Shown: positions 10,702 to 26,033 of the stretch, piece after piece | Position numbering within the stretch: the stretch's first letter is position 1 | Layout: every line of letters begins with the position of its first letter | Source of the DNA: Mangrovibacter yixingensis | GTDB taxonomy: Bacteria; Pseudomonadota; Gammaproteobacteria; Enterobacterales; Enterobacteriaceae | Reading direction: 5' to 3' | Length of the DNA stretch: 64,000 nucleotides | Assembly: GCF_020523985.1 (NCBI RefSeq) | Contig: NZ_JAIVKM010000002.1 | Span: forward strand, 620,001 to 684,000 | Notes under the pieces: generated by a model | What the model was told of the DNA's origin: nothing | What the model saw: the letters and a program-made list of their open reading frames with translations, nothing else | The model's database searches: none | Position numbers and translations under genes: made by a program

Positions 10702-11556
10702 ATGGTGCTGATGATTGTCAGCGGCCGCTCAGGTTCAGGGAAATCCGTAGCCTTGCGCGCACTGGAAGATATGGGGTTTTACTGTGTAGACAACCTACCA
10801 GTCGTGTTGCTACCTGATTTGGCCCGAACATTATCTGACCGGCAAACATCTGCGGCAGTGAGCATTGATGTGCGCAACATGCCCGAATCACCGGAAATTT
10901 TTGAACAGGCAATGCGTAACCTGCCTGATAGCTTTTCACCACAACTCCTGTTTCTTGATGCTGACCGTAACACCCTAATTCGCCGCTACAGCGACACCAG
11001 ACGTCTTCATCCTCTGTCCAGTAAAAATCTGTCTCTGGAAAGCGCGATTGATGAAGAGAACGATCTGCTGGAACCATTGCGATCCAGAGCTGATCTGATT
11101 GTTGATACTTCAGAAATGTCCGTTCACGAGCTGGCAGAAATGCTGCGAACCCGTCTGTTGGGCAAACGCGAACGTGAACTCACTATGGTATTTGAATCAT
11201 TCGGCTTTAAACACGGTATTCCGATTGATGCAGACTATGTGTTTGATGTTCGTTTTCTGCCTAACCCGCATTGGGATCCCAAACTGCGCCCAATGACCGG
11301 TCTGGATAAACCTGTCGCTGCTTTTTTAGACAGGCATACCGAAGTGCATAACTTTATTTACCAGACACGCAGCTACCTTGAGTTATGGCTGCCAATGCTG
11401 GAAACAAATAATCGTAGCTACCTCACGGTTGCTATTGGTTGTACGGGTGGTAAGCACCGCTCTGTTTATGTTGCAGAACAATTGGCCGACTATTTCCGCT
11501 CACGCGGCAAAAACGTCCAGTCTCGTCATCGCACGTTGGAAAAACGCAAAACATGA
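10702..11556 (+). CDS. rapZ: RNase adapter protein RapZ
   Basis: A 284-residue RNA-binding protein that senses glucosamine 6-phosphate and presents the sRNA GlmZ to RNase E for cleavage, setting GlmS levels. Walker A GRSGSGKS is at 8-15. The C-terminal half carries the RNA-binding region and the CTGGKHRSV motif, and ends in basic residues (TLEKRKT). The ATG at 10702 gives the family N-terminus [15 protein letters not shown], whereas the frame is open further upstream. The last four bases overlap npr (ATGA). Confidence 0.97.
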   Translation: MVLMIVSGRSGSGKSVALRALEDMGFYCVDNLPVVLLPDLARTLSDRQTSAAVSIDVRNMPESPEIFEQAMRNLPDSFSPQLLFLDADRNTLIRRYSDTRRLHPLSSKNLSLESAIDEENDLLEPLRSRADLIVDTSEMSVHELAEMLRTRLLGKRERELTMVFESFGFKHGIPIDADYVFDVRFLPNPHWDPKLRPMTGLDKPVAAFLDRHTEVHNFIYQTRSYLELWLPMLETNNRSYLTVAIGCTGGKHRSVYVAEQLADYFRSRGKNVQSRHRTLEKRKT

Positions 11557-11825
11557 CCGTAAAACAAACTGTTGAGCTAACTAACCGTTTAGGAATGCAC
11601 GCCCGACCGGCTATGAAGCTCTTTGAACTGGTACAAAGTTTCAATGCGGAAGTGCTGTTACGCAATGAAAGTGGAACTGAAGCTGAAGCCAGCAGCGTAA
11701 TAGCTCTCCTTATGCTGGATTCTGCCAAAGGTGGACACATTGAAGTGGAAGCAACAGGTCCTCAGGAAGAAGAAGCCCTTGCCGCCGTTATCGCGCTATT
11801 TAATGCGGGATTCGACGAAGATTGA
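11553..11825 (+). CDS. npr: Phosphocarrier protein Npr (nitrogen PTS HPr)
   Basis: A 90-residue HPr-like protein that transfers phosphate from PtsP (EI-Ntr) to PtsN. The active site is [17 protein letters not shown] with His16. It overlaps rapZ by four bases. The gene ends seven bases from the convergent mtgA stop, and no terminator is visible between them. Confidence 0.96.
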   Translation: MTVKQTVELTNRLGMHARPAMKLFELVQSFNAEVLLRNESGTEAEASSVIALLMLDSAKGGHIEVEATGPQEEEALAAVIALFNAGFDED

Positions 11826-11832
11826 CTACCTG

Positions 11833-12561
11833 TTAATCCAGCTTGTGTTCAGCCAAAAAGCCTTCCCCACCCAGTTGCCTCATCTGGCGGAGTATCCATT
11901 GTTGCCTGGCACGAACATACCCTGAAGGCGCACTGGCTTTATAAAGAATGGGGTTGGGCAATACCGCGGCTAACAGAGCGGCTTCCGCTGGTGTCAGGCG
12001 GCTGGCGGGCTTATGGAAGTAATGTTTTGCAGCCGCTTCAACCCCAAAGATGCCGTCACCAAACTCTGCCACATTCAGGTAAACCGTTAAAATTCGGCGC
12101 TTACCCCACAGCAATTCAATGCCAACCGTTAACCCGGCCTCCAGGCCTTTACGCACCCAGGAACGCCCATCCCACAAAAACATATTTTTGGCTGTTTGCT
12201 GAGATAATGTCGATGCACCACGTATTCGGTTTTCATGGCGCTCGTTATGAGCCAACGCTTTCTGAATGGCTCCGACATCAAACCCCCAGTGTTCCGGGAA
12301 CTTTTGATCTTCTGCTGCAATAACCGCAATCGCCATCCAGGGCGATATGTTATCCATGGATTCCCATGTTGAATGCGCTACATAGTGAAAATCGCCAGAA
12401 CACCAGGCAGAGACCTGGCGTTCCACCATCACCGCGCTAAACGGTACAGGTAACATGCGAAACAGCAGTATTAATGACAGCCAAAAACCCGCAATTCCCA
12501 GAACAACAAACAGGATATAACGTTTCACTCGTGCTAACAGCCCGTTACGGCTTCTACTCAT
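11833..12561 (-). CDS. mtgA: Monofunctional biosynthetic peptidoglycan glycosyltransferase MtgA
   Basis: A GT51 glycosyltransferase that polymerises lipid II into glycan strands. One transmembrane helix (about 15-35) precedes the catalytic domain. The first motif [14 protein letters not shown] holds catalytic Glu84, and [17 protein letters not shown] is the second motif. The ATG at 12561 gives 242 residues, equal to E. coli MtgA, and overlaps the elbB stop by four bases; an in-frame TTG two codons upstream is less likely. Confidence 0.96.
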   Translation of the reverse strand: MSRSRNGLLARVKRYILFVVLGIAGFWLSLILLFRMLPVPFSAVMVERQVSAWCSGDFHYVAHSTWESMDNISPWMAIAVIAAEDQKFPEHWGFDVGAIQKALAHNERHENRIRGASTLSQQTAKNMFLWDGRSWVRKGLEAGLTVGIELLWGKRRILTVYLNVAEFGDGIFGVEAAAKHYFHKPASRLTPAEAALLAAVLPNPILYKASAPSGYVRARQQWILRQMRQLGGEGFLAEHKLD

Positions 12562-13211
12562 TGGCAAAGAACCAGAACACGGGAGACCAGTTTCTCAATG
12601 CCCTGAGCAGCTTCATCAATACTGTTTGCCAACATATAGGCCGGAGTGGTTACTACTTTTTGGTCTTCATCCACCACAATATCCTCTACCGGGCAAGGAA
12701 CGTGCTCACCGCCCATCTCTTCCACTAATTCAGCGGTGTCAACATCCGTGCCAATAGTCAGACGGACGGGCGTTTCAAGAATATGGGGGAGCATGGCGGG
12801 TGCAATACAGATAAAACCCAGTGGCTTACCAGCCGCATGGCACTCTTTTGCCAGTGTTTTCAAAGAAGGGTCAATCGAGCATTCAGCCCCTGCAACAGCA
12901 AAATTACTGAGGTTCTTGGCTGCGCCAAACCCGCCAGGAACAATTAGTGCGTCCAACTCTGCAGCCTGAGCCAGGCTCAAAGGGCTCACATTTCCTCGGG
13001 TGATACGCGCGGCTTCAACCAAACAATTTCGCGTTTCGTGCATCAACTCACCTGTGAGGTGATTAATCACATCATGTTGTGGTTTATCAGGAGCAAAACA
13101 AACGGCCTCAGCTCCAGCTCTGGCTATAGCCAGTAAAGTGAGAACCGCTTCATGAATTTCTGAGCCGTCATAGACACCAGCACCACACAGGACTACACCA
13201 ATTTTTTTCAT
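12558..13211 (-). CDS. elbB: ElbB, DJ-1/PfpI-family glyoxalase-like protein
   Basis: A 217-residue class-I glutamine-amidotransferase-like protein of the DJ-1/PfpI superfamily. The nucleophile-elbow Cys is in [10 protein letters not shown] and is preceded by [14 protein letters not shown]. coli ElbB (also called the sigma cross-reacting protein 27A, YhbL) has been reported to have weak glyoxalase activity, and its cellular role is not settled. It is read with mtgA. The region upstream holds the divergent arcZ gene. Confidence 0.93.
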   Translation of the reverse strand: MKKIGVVLCGAGVYDGSEIHEAVLTLLAIARAGAEAVCFAPDKPQHDVINHLTGELMHETRNCLVEAARITRGNVSPLSLAQAAELDALIVPGGFGAAKNLSNFAVAGAECSIDPSLKTLAKECHAAGKPLGFICIAPAMLPHILETPVRLTIGTDVDTAELVEEMGGEHVPCPVEDIVVDEDQKVVTTPAYMLANSIDEAAQGIEKLVSRVLVLCQ

Positions 13212-13292
13212 ACAAATTCTCTTTGTACCGCTGTCAAATCGTTAAATAAAATGCTATTAAGGCGCTATGCTTCACACATTTTACTGATTCAT

Positions 13293-13321
13293 GTAACAAG
13301 TAATTTAAGTTTTGCTATCTT
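13293..13321 (+). promoter_or_regulatory. Probable sigma-70 promoter of arcZ
   Basis: A GTAACA -35 (13293-13298) and a TATCTT -10 (13316-13321) are separated by 17 bases, placing the start near 13328. That is about 121 bases before the end of the arcZ terminator, which is the length I recall for E. coli ArcZ. Confidence 0.55.
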
Positions 13322-13327
13322 ATGGCT

Positions 13328-13450
13328 GAGTTGTGTGAGGAATTTCTCGTCTCGCCTCGTTAAAACATAAACCAATACTCTGCGGGACGTCAGTTTCCCT
13401 GGTGTTGGCGCAGTATTCGCGCACCCCGGTTAATCCGGGGTCATTTTTTT
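13328..13450 (+). ncRNA. arcZ: ArcZ small regulatory RNA
   Basis: The elbB-arcB gap carries, on the strand opposite arcB, the conserved 3' half of the Hfq-dependent sRNA ArcZ. The seed-containing stretch from about 13394 (TTTCCCTGGTGTTGGCGCAG) continues to a terminator with stem ACCCCGG/CCGGGGT (13423-13441) and eight T. This matches the E. coli ArcZ processed region as I remember it, while the 5' half has diverged. ArcZ activates rpoS translation, represses flhDC and other targets, and is linked to ArcA/ArcB. Its T-tract overlaps the last codons of arcB, so the two transcripts are antisense at their 3' ends. The 5' end is inferred. Confidence 0.9.
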
Positions 13451-15777
13451 TCAGCATCTGCCACCCATTTTTCCAGCGCAGCAATATCATTGCGCCATTC
13501 GTGCCGAATCTCATCTATCCATTCACCTGCATTATCCCACCAGGCGGGTAAATCTGGAGACTGCACTTGCTGCGCCAATTGCTGAATATGCCGTAATCCT
13601 ACAGAGCCTGCAGCGCCCTTGATTTTATGGCCTTCTTCGACAATGCCTTTCTGGTCACGTGCGGTCCAGTTTGATTCCAGCACACTTAAATAGCCCGGCA
13701 TCATTTTCTCAAACATAGCCAGTCCGTCACGAATCAATTTTGGTCCCACTAACTCCATATACTGTTCGAGCATGGGCAAATCCAGGATAGCTTGCTTTTT
13801 ATCATCAGCTTCAACTTTGTTCACCCCATCCCCCTGTACGGTATGTCCGTCCCAAAATTTCTTGATCATCGCAGTTAAAGCAGACACAGATAACGGCTTA
13901 CTCAATACATCGTCCATGCCCGCATCCAGATACTCTTTTTTATCTTTAAGTACGTTGGCGGTTAACGCAACTAACGGGGGTAATTCATCCCGGGTAAATG
14001 TCTGCGTCAATTTACGAGCAATATCCAGCCCGGTCATATCCGGCAACTGAATATCCAATAAAACTAAATCGTATTCACCAGGAATAAATGTCGCCAGGGC
14101 CTCTTTACCGGTCATTGCGACATCGACCGAGTTCCCCATTTTTTCTAGCACAGAACGAGCGACAATCACATTCAGCTCAATATCTTCCACCAACAGAACA
14201 TGGAGAGCTGGCAGTGGCAACTCATCATCATCTTCTTCATCCACTTCATCATGAACAGAAGGAGCATGTACTGTGAGAGTGAACAATGCCCCCTCTCCTG
14301 GATTACTGGAAACAGTAATGTCCCCACCCATGCTTTTCGCCAGGCGACGAGATACCGCAAGGCCAATTCCAGTCCCGGTTGCAGGTTTCCCACCTTTATC
14401 ATCTTTTACCTGATAATACATGGCAAAAATTTTATCCTGCTCGCTTTGAGGAATACCAATACCCGAATCCTGAACCTCAAACCGCATTATCTGGTCATCC
14501 TGATAGCTGACTTGCACTCGCACTTCACCTTTACGAGTAAACTTCACCGCATTGCTAATCAGATTCCACAGTATTTGCCGCAGGCGTGTCCCATCTGCAA
14601 TTATCTTATGAGGCAGAGGCTGGGCGGTTTCCATAACAAAGCGTAGCCCTTTTTGCTGGGCCTGCAGACCTGAGAGGTTTTCGAGATCAGAGAGGAAGCC
14701 AGTAAAATCAATTGGCTGATTATCCAACTGGACTTTACGGCGCTCGATTTTATCCATATCAATAATATCATTGAAGATATTACCCAAAGTTACAGCAGAA
14801 ACATGTACAGTTTTCAGGTACTTTTCTTGTTCTGGGGTCAAGTCAGTATCCAGCAGAATACGGCTCAACCCAACAATGCCGTTCAGCGGCGTGCGTAGTT
14901 CATGGCTGATGGTTGAAATAAATGTTGTTTTATCACGGCTTGCACGCTCGAGCGCATCCTGATAACGCTTACGCTCAGTAATATCGCGCCCAAATCCCAT
15001 CAGCCCATGCCTTTTGCCAACACGGTCATCGTAAGGCACTTTACGAATTTCAAAGCAGGCTTTACGGCCATCAGGGTAGTCAAGCCATTGTTCGTATGTA
15101 AGCGAAACGTTGTGGCGAAAAACCTTTTCGTCGGTTTCAATCACTTTTTCTGCGGCTTCGGTCGAATAAACATCGGAAGGGCACAGGCCAATTAATTGTT
15201 TTTCACTTTTTCCGGTTAATAGTTCCATAGCCCGGTTACAGCCTGAGAATTCCTGATCTTCATTGCGATAAAACACCAGGTCGGGCGATGCGTCGAGAAA
15301 CGATCGCAAAAATGAGGATTGCTGTGCGAGCTGGATCTGCGTTTGTTCACGCTCTTTTATTTCCAGTGTGAGCTGATCAAGAACAGATTGCCGCTCCTTC
15401 TCTGCCCGTTCACGGTCAGCAATCTCCTGATTAAGCTGTGTAATATTGTTTTTTAGCTGAACATTAAGCGACAAATCACGCTCACGCATTTCTTCGAGTT
15501 TTTCAACTAACCGGGTCAATCGTTGTCTGGACTCTTCAATTTGCTCAACCACAACCGAAAGGAAATAGACCGCCCATGGCGTAATCAATAACCCGAAAAA
15601 AATGGAGCGAATAACATCAATACTCTCTACCTGACCGCGCAACACCATAGTGACGGCCATTTGAACAACAATGGCCAGGACCACTAACGCAAACGCTAAC
15701 AACAGAGAAAAACGCACCAGACCCAATTTCATCATCAGGTCTACATAATATTGCGCCAGCTTACGGATTTGATTCAT
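13441..15777 (-). CDS. arcB: Aerobic respiration control hybrid sensor kinase ArcB
   Basis: A tripartite sensor kinase that senses the quinone redox state and phosphorylates ArcA. The 778-residue protein has two N-terminal transmembrane helices (about 23-77), a linker coiled coil, a PAS domain with the redox-active Cys180 and Cys241, the HisKA motif SHELRTPLNG with His292, an HATPase domain (DSGIGIP, GTGIGLAVSRRL), a receiver domain with Asp575 (LVLLDIQLPD) and a C-terminal Hpt domain with His717 (EEGHKIKGAAGSVG). All phosphorelay residues are present. The stop codon lies within the arcZ terminator region on the other strand. Confidence 0.98.
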   Translation of the reverse strand: MNQIRKLAQYYVDLMMKLGLVRFSLLLAFALVVLAIVVQMAVTMVLRGQVESIDVIRSIFFGLLITPWAVYFLSVVVEQIEESRQRLTRLVEKLEEMRERDLSLNVQLKNNITQLNQEIADRERAEKERQSVLDQLTLEIKEREQTQIQLAQQSSFLRSFLDASPDLVFYRNEDQEFSGCNRAMELLTGKSEKQLIGLCPSDVYSTEAAEKVIETDEKVFRHNVSLTYEQWLDYPDGRKACFEIRKVPYDDRVGKRHGLMGFGRDITERKRYQDALERASRDKTTFISTISHELRTPLNGIVGLSRILLDTDLTPEQEKYLKTVHVSAVTLGNIFNDIIDMDKIERRKVQLDNQPIDFTGFLSDLENLSGLQAQQKGLRFVMETAQPLPHKIIADGTRLRQILWNLISNAVKFTRKGEVRVQVSYQDDQIMRFEVQDSGIGIPQSEQDKIFAMYYQVKDDKGGKPATGTGIGLAVSRRLAKSMGGDITVSSNPGEGALFTLTVHAPSVHDEVDEEDDDELPLPALHVLLVEDIELNVIVARSVLEKMGNSVDVAMTGKEALATFIPGEYDLVLLDIQLPDMTGLDIARKLTQTFTRDELPPLVALTANVLKDKKEYLDAGMDDVLSKPLSVSALTAMIKKFWDGHTVQGDGVNKVEADDKKQAILDLPMLEQYMELVGPKLIRDGLAMFEKMMPGYLSVLESNWTARDQKGIVEEGHKIKGAAGSVGLRHIQQLAQQVQSPDLPAWWDNAGEWIDEIRHEWRNDIAALEKWVADAEKK

Positions 15778-15838
15778 GGAACATTCCTTAACTGAGAATT
15801 ACCACCATGATACCGAAAAATGACATAACAGTATGTTT

Positions 15839-16768
15839 TCAGGCAAGCACTGGTTTCCAGGGGGTTCCTAATGCATCCCCTTGCGGGCCATGTTCAAGTA
15901 AATAGCGGTTGATTTCCACCATTCCGGTCCAGCGGTTTTCACACCACAAAGGGGCCAGAAGCGTCGGGCGACGAGCACTGGCTGAGATACGGTGGTAGAC
16001 AACATCAAGTGGTGTATGGCGAATCATTTCACTGGCGGTATGGGTATAGTCTTCAAGACTAATGCCAGCCAGCCTGCCCGACTGCCAGCTTTTTGCCATA
16101 ATACTGCCTTTCACAATATGTAACGGGTGTAACTTAATACCATCCACCCCGGTGCTCACCACACTATCGAGTGTCTCCATACAATGTTGATGATGTTCAC
16201 CAGGTAAACCCACAATCAAGTGGCAGCAAACTTTCAGCCCACGCTGGCGTGCCAGGCGAGCCGTTCGCTGGTAGCAGGCAAAATCATGGCCACGATTAAT
16301 GCGGTGCAATGTTTTATCATGTGCCGTCTGTAACCCTAGTTCCAGCCAGACTTCATATCCCTGAGCCGCATAATCACTCAGTAAATCCAACACAGCTTCA
16401 GGTACACAGTCCGGCCGGGTTCCCACACATAAACCCACAATGCTCGCCTGTGCGACTGCCTGCTGATACATATTACGCAGCACTTCCACCTCAGCCCAGG
16501 TACTGGTGTAAGCCTGGAAATAAGCAAGATAACGTTTTGCACGGTTCACGAGGTGCGCTTGTTCAGCAAGTTGCTCTGCAATGGAGTGATATTGTTGCGC
16601 CTCATCAGCAAACGAGGCGACGTTACAAAACGTGCAGCCCCCGCGCCCAATGGTTCCATCACGGTTAGGGCAACTAAACCCACCATGCAAAGTCAGTTTA
16701 TGTACCTTTTGCCCGTAGCGGTGAAAAAGATCACCACCAAACATATTGACTAAATTCTGTAACTGCAT
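15839..16768 (-). CDS. yhcC: YhcC, radical SAM protein
   Basis: A 309-residue radical S-adenosylmethionine protein of the YhcC/Elp3-like family. The cluster-binding cysteines are spaced CX11CX2C (Cys33, Cys45, Cys48), and a SAM-binding region (VGLCVGTRPDC) follows. The E. coli orthologue has the same length. It has no agreed substrate, although the family resembles tRNA-modifying radical SAM enzymes. It is transcribed divergently from gltB across a long regulatory gap. Confidence 0.92.
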   Translation of the reverse strand: MQLQNLVNMFGGDLFHRYGQKVHKLTLHGGFSCPNRDGTIGRGGCTFCNVASFADEAQQYHSIAEQLAEQAHLVNRAKRYLAYFQAYTSTWAEVEVLRNMYQQAVAQASIVGLCVGTRPDCVPEAVLDLLSDYAAQGYEVWLELGLQTAHDKTLHRINRGHDFACYQRTARLARQRGLKVCCHLIVGLPGEHHQHCMETLDSVVSTGVDGIKLHPLHIVKGSIMAKSWQSGRLAGISLEDYTHTASEMIRHTPLDVVYHRISASARRPTLLAPLWCENRWTGMVEINRYLLEHGPQGDALGTPWKPVLA

Positions 16769-17350
16769 AATTCTGTTAGGCCGCCCTTAGTAAGGGCAAC
16801 AGACTGCCACTTTCCTCAACCGACGGCGATGACCTGGATCAAGCGCCCCGGGCACGCTTATTCATATGAATAACAATTCACAATAAACGTTTTTTCACTC
16901 ACTCTCTGCGCGATTACTTTTCCTTATGTAAATTTAATTTATCGACAAAAATTCTTCATAAGCCAAAAACAGTTTCATCCATTACAAAAAAGCCATCGCC
17001 AGGTAAAAAATACTGGGAGTTTAGAAAATACCAGATACAAATCGCTTTCATTCCTATATTACACAGTGATACAGGTCACATTACCTTAACAACCCATTTT
17101 GGGTAAAATGAATGTAAAAAACTTGTTTTGTTATTTTATTTCAATTAATTACATTGAACTTCGTTCTTTTTTGTACAAATAAGAATGCCATTTGACCTGA
17201 GTAGCGATTCTCGCTAACTTGGGAGTCCGCTGGAAGCTTTCTCGATGAGTTCTCTGCTCATCATATTTATGCAGTAATTGAGATTCCCTCTGAAGCAAGT
17301 CCTCAACACTTGTGCACCGATGTAAAACGTCGAGTCGATAAGAGGGCGAC
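16769..17350. other. Divergent yhcC-gltB regulatory region
   Basis: No gene is supported in these 582 bp. The part from about 16860 to 17190 is very AT-rich, with repeated A/T tracts typical of a bent region bound by Lrp, IHF or H-NS; Lrp and IHF control of gltBD is known in E. coli. A promoter (17192-17220) and a small hairpin (GATGAG at 17244-17249 with CTCATC at 17257-17262) lie in the right part. A 70-codon minus-strand frame from 17149 to 17361 has no family resemblance and is not called. Confidence 0.6.
17192..17220 (+). promoter_or_regulatory. Probable sigma-70 promoter of gltBD
   Basis: TTGACC at 17192-17197 and TAACTT at 17215-17220 are separated by 17 bases. The predicted start, near 17227, gives a leader of about 230 bases before gltB. 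Confidence 0.5.
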
Positions 17351-17455
17351 ATGCGAGGCACGCATACAGAGTATGCACACCCCGTCGCCTGTCCCTTGTT
17401 ACGCCTTAACGCTATCGGTCTCGGGAATCCCGTAGAGCCTGGGGAGGTTCACTGA
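17351..17455 (+). CDS. Putative 34-residue upstream ORF in the gltB leader
   Basis: A short frame begins with ATG at 17351, five bases after a good GAGG site, and ends with TGA one base before the gltB ATG (TGATATG). The peptide starts MRGTHTEY and ends PGEVH. The gltB ribosome site (GGGGAGG) is embedded in its last codons, so translation of this frame should affect gltB initiation. E. coli GltB is annotated with an N-terminal extension whose final residues (as I recall, GEVHD before MLYDK) correspond to the same DNA, here read in another phase and stopped. Whether the peptide itself matters is unknown. Confidence 0.5.
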   Translation: MRGTHTEYAHPVACPLLRLNAIGLGNPVEPGEVH

Positions 17456-17456
17456 T

Positions 17457-23347
<5,891 letters not shown>

Positions 23348-23383
23348 CGAACACGGCAACAAATGAGCATTAGCTCATCCGTC

Positions 23384-23417
23384 AAAGCCAGTCAGTCCAC
23401 GCTGACTGGCTTTTTTT
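23384..23417 (+). terminator. Rho-independent terminator of gltBD
   Basis: GCCAGTCAG (23387-23395) pairs perfectly with CTGACTGGC (23402-23410) and is followed by seven T. Confidence 0.93.
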
Positions 23418-23445
23418 ACGCTTAAGTATTAAGAGAAAACAAGGA

Positions 23446-23477
23446 TAAAAAAACCGGGGTATCATCCCCGGTTTTTA
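23446..23477 (-). terminator. Terminator of sspAB (bidirectional-looking)
   Basis: AACCGGGG and CCCCGGTT form a GC-rich stem around a TATCA loop at 23450-23476. Read leftwards it is followed by a T-rich run. Flanking A and T tracts would let it work in both directions. Confidence 0.85.
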
Positions 23478-23496
23478 CTATCACAATACAGTGCGA

Positions 23497-24003
23497 TTAC
23501 TTCACAACCCTTAATGCTGGGCGGCCACCACGTGGTGGCGGCGGATCGTTATCCGGGTTATCACCATCTTCTGGTGTATCGGGTTTATCGCCATCAATCA
23601 CTGACATCATCGTGTTATCGGGCGATTCACTCTCAGGCTCTGCCACCTGAACTGCACCTTCGTCATCCGAATCGTAAGCCGGTTCAGGCTCAAACATCGT
23701 GCCGGCACCATTCTCGCGGGCATAGATAGCCAAAACAGCAGACATAGGTACAGAAACCGTACGAGGGATACCGCCAAAACGAGCATTAAACTGAACCTCG
23801 TCGTTCCCCAGTTCCAGGTTACCCACAGCACGAGGCGCAATATTAAGCACGATTTGTCCGTCCCGGGCATACTCCATAGGTACGTTCACACCCGGCAGCG
23901 TCACATCTACTACCAAGTGCGGCGTCAACTGGTTATCCAGCAACCAATCATAAAAGGCACGCAGCAGATATGGACGGCGAGGTGACAACTGAGACATTTC
24001 CAT
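23497..24003 (-). CDS. sspB: ClpXP protease specificity-enhancing factor SspB
   Basis: A 168-residue adaptor that binds ssrA-tagged proteins (and RseA fragments) and tethers them to ClpX. The N-terminal folded domain (PRRPYLLRAFYDWLLDNQLT, then VPMEYARDGQIVLNIAPRAVGNL) binds the tag. A long acidic, proline-rich linker leads to the C-terminal ClpX-binding tail GRPALRVVK. The fold and tail are conserved, while the linker differs from E. coli as expected. It lies five bases after sspA. Confidence 0.97.
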   Translation of the reverse strand: MEMSQLSPRRPYLLRAFYDWLLDNQLTPHLVVDVTLPGVNVPMEYARDGQIVLNIAPRAVGNLELGNDEVQFNARFGGIPRTVSVPMSAVLAIYARENGAGTMFEPEPAYDSDDEGAVQVAEPESESPDNTMMSVIDGDKPDTPEDGDNPDNDPPPPRGGRPALRVVK

Positions 24004-24008
24004 CGGTA

Positions 24009-24653
24009 TTAGCCCCGGGTATGCAGGCGAATTTCACGCTCTGCTTCCGTTAAAGAAGCCAGGAATGCATCACGCTCAAACACTCGGGTCATATAACCCT
24101 TAAGCTCTTTAGCACCAGCACCGGCTATCTCGATGCCCATCAGCGGTAAACGCCATAACAACGGCGCCAAATAGCAATCCACCAGACTGAATTCATCGCT
24201 CAGGAAGTAAGGTTTTTGACCAAACACAGGTGCAATAGCCATTAACTCTTCACGTAACTGTTTACGTGCAGTTTCTACTTCCGGCCCCGTACCACCAGCC
24301 ATGATGATGTTCATCAGGCTGTACCAGTCCTTTTCGATACGATGCATGTACAAGCGGCTTTCACCACGAGCAACCGGGTAAACCGGCATTAATGGCGGGT
24401 GAGGAAAACGCTCATCCAGATATTCCATGATGATACGGGATTCCCACAGCGTCAATTCACGATCAACCAGAGTAGGAACGCTTTGGTTCGGGTTGAGGTC
24501 AATCAGATCCTGAGGCAGATCATCCGTTTCCACATTCTCGATTTCGAAACTTACACCTTTTTCCGCCAGGACAATACGCACCTGATGGCTATAGATGTCA
24601 GTAGGACCGGAAAACAGCGTCATCACCGAACGTTTGTTGGCAGCGACAGCCAT
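24009..24653 (-). CDS. sspA: Stringent starvation protein A SspA
   Basis: A 214-residue glutathione-S-transferase-fold protein that binds RNA polymerase and supports stationary-phase acid tolerance, lowering H-NS levels. The N-terminal thioredoxin-like domain (LFSGPTDIYSHQVRIVLAEKG, then NQSVPTLVDRELTLWES) and the helical GST C-terminal domain are evident. The start at 24653 is set by GGAGG five bases upstream and by the family N-terminus MAVAANKRSVMTLF. The sspA upstream region follows the rpsI terminator. Confidence 0.97.
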   Translation of the reverse strand: MAVAANKRSVMTLFSGPTDIYSHQVRIVLAEKGVSFEIENVETDDLPQDLIDLNPNQSVPTLVDRELTLWESRIIMEYLDERFPHPPLMPVYPVARGESRLYMHRIEKDWYSLMNIIMAGGTGPEVETARKQLREELMAIAPVFGQKPYFLSDEFSLVDCYLAPLLWRLPLMGIEIAGAGAKELKGYMTRVFERDAFLASLTEAEREIRLHTRG

Positions 24654-24968
24654 GAAAACCTCCAAGTATATTCAGAAAATTACTGCCACTAACCGCTACA
24701 GCGGAGCGGCCAGCCAGATTATGGGCGCCCTGAGTCTGTTGTTGTAGTCACTTGCACCAGGCAACCCGGCTAAAACGTAAACAGATACCAGCTTTGGGGC
24801 ATAAAATTGGATGATAGTTTACCAGATTTTGTTGTACTTGTGGTGAAGGGCTGTGGGAATTAACAGAAAAACACACATGTTTGGTATGCAAATACAACAT
24901 TACACAGATATAAAAAAACCCGGCCAAGCCGGGTTTTTCGCCAATGCAATCTGCAGAGCAGAGAGCAA
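24654..24968. other. Gap between rpsI and sspA
   Basis: These 315 bp hold the rpsI terminator near the left end and presumably the sspA promoter in the remainder. I see no gene and no confidently placed promoter hexamers. Confidence 0.6.
24912..24938 (-). terminator. Rho-independent terminator of rplM-rpsI
   Basis: AACCCGGC and GCCGGGTT pair around a three-base loop, and on the minus strand the stem is followed by a run of T (the A tract at 24912-24918). Confidence 0.9.
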
Positions 24969-25853
<885 letters not shown>

Positions 25854-25968
25854 TTAAAATCAGTTGAGGTTCACACGACATTGTCCAGTAAACCTACCCC
25901 CTCGGATAGTTTTCACCGGCACTCTAAAGTTTCGGGAAAAAAACTTTGTTGTAACGTGGGGTCGCAAG

Positions 25969-25997
25969 ATTATAGAGAAGTCACTAGTAAAGATCGA
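25969..25997 (-). promoter_or_regulatory. rplM-rpsI promoter
   Basis: On the minus strand a perfect TATAAT occupies 25974-25969, followed by a CTTGCGACCCC-type start region. The -35 is poor. The block resembles the E. coli rplM promoter from memory. The leader of about 155 bases could carry autogenous control. Confidence 0.55.
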
Positions 25998-26033
25998 CCC
26001 TTTTTTCTCATTTTCAACAGCGGACAGCACCGT

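Noticed and set aside
17149-17361. A 70-codon minus-strand frame in the gltB upstream region
   Set aside because: It covers the predicted gltB promoter and leader, has no convincing ribosome site and resembles no family.
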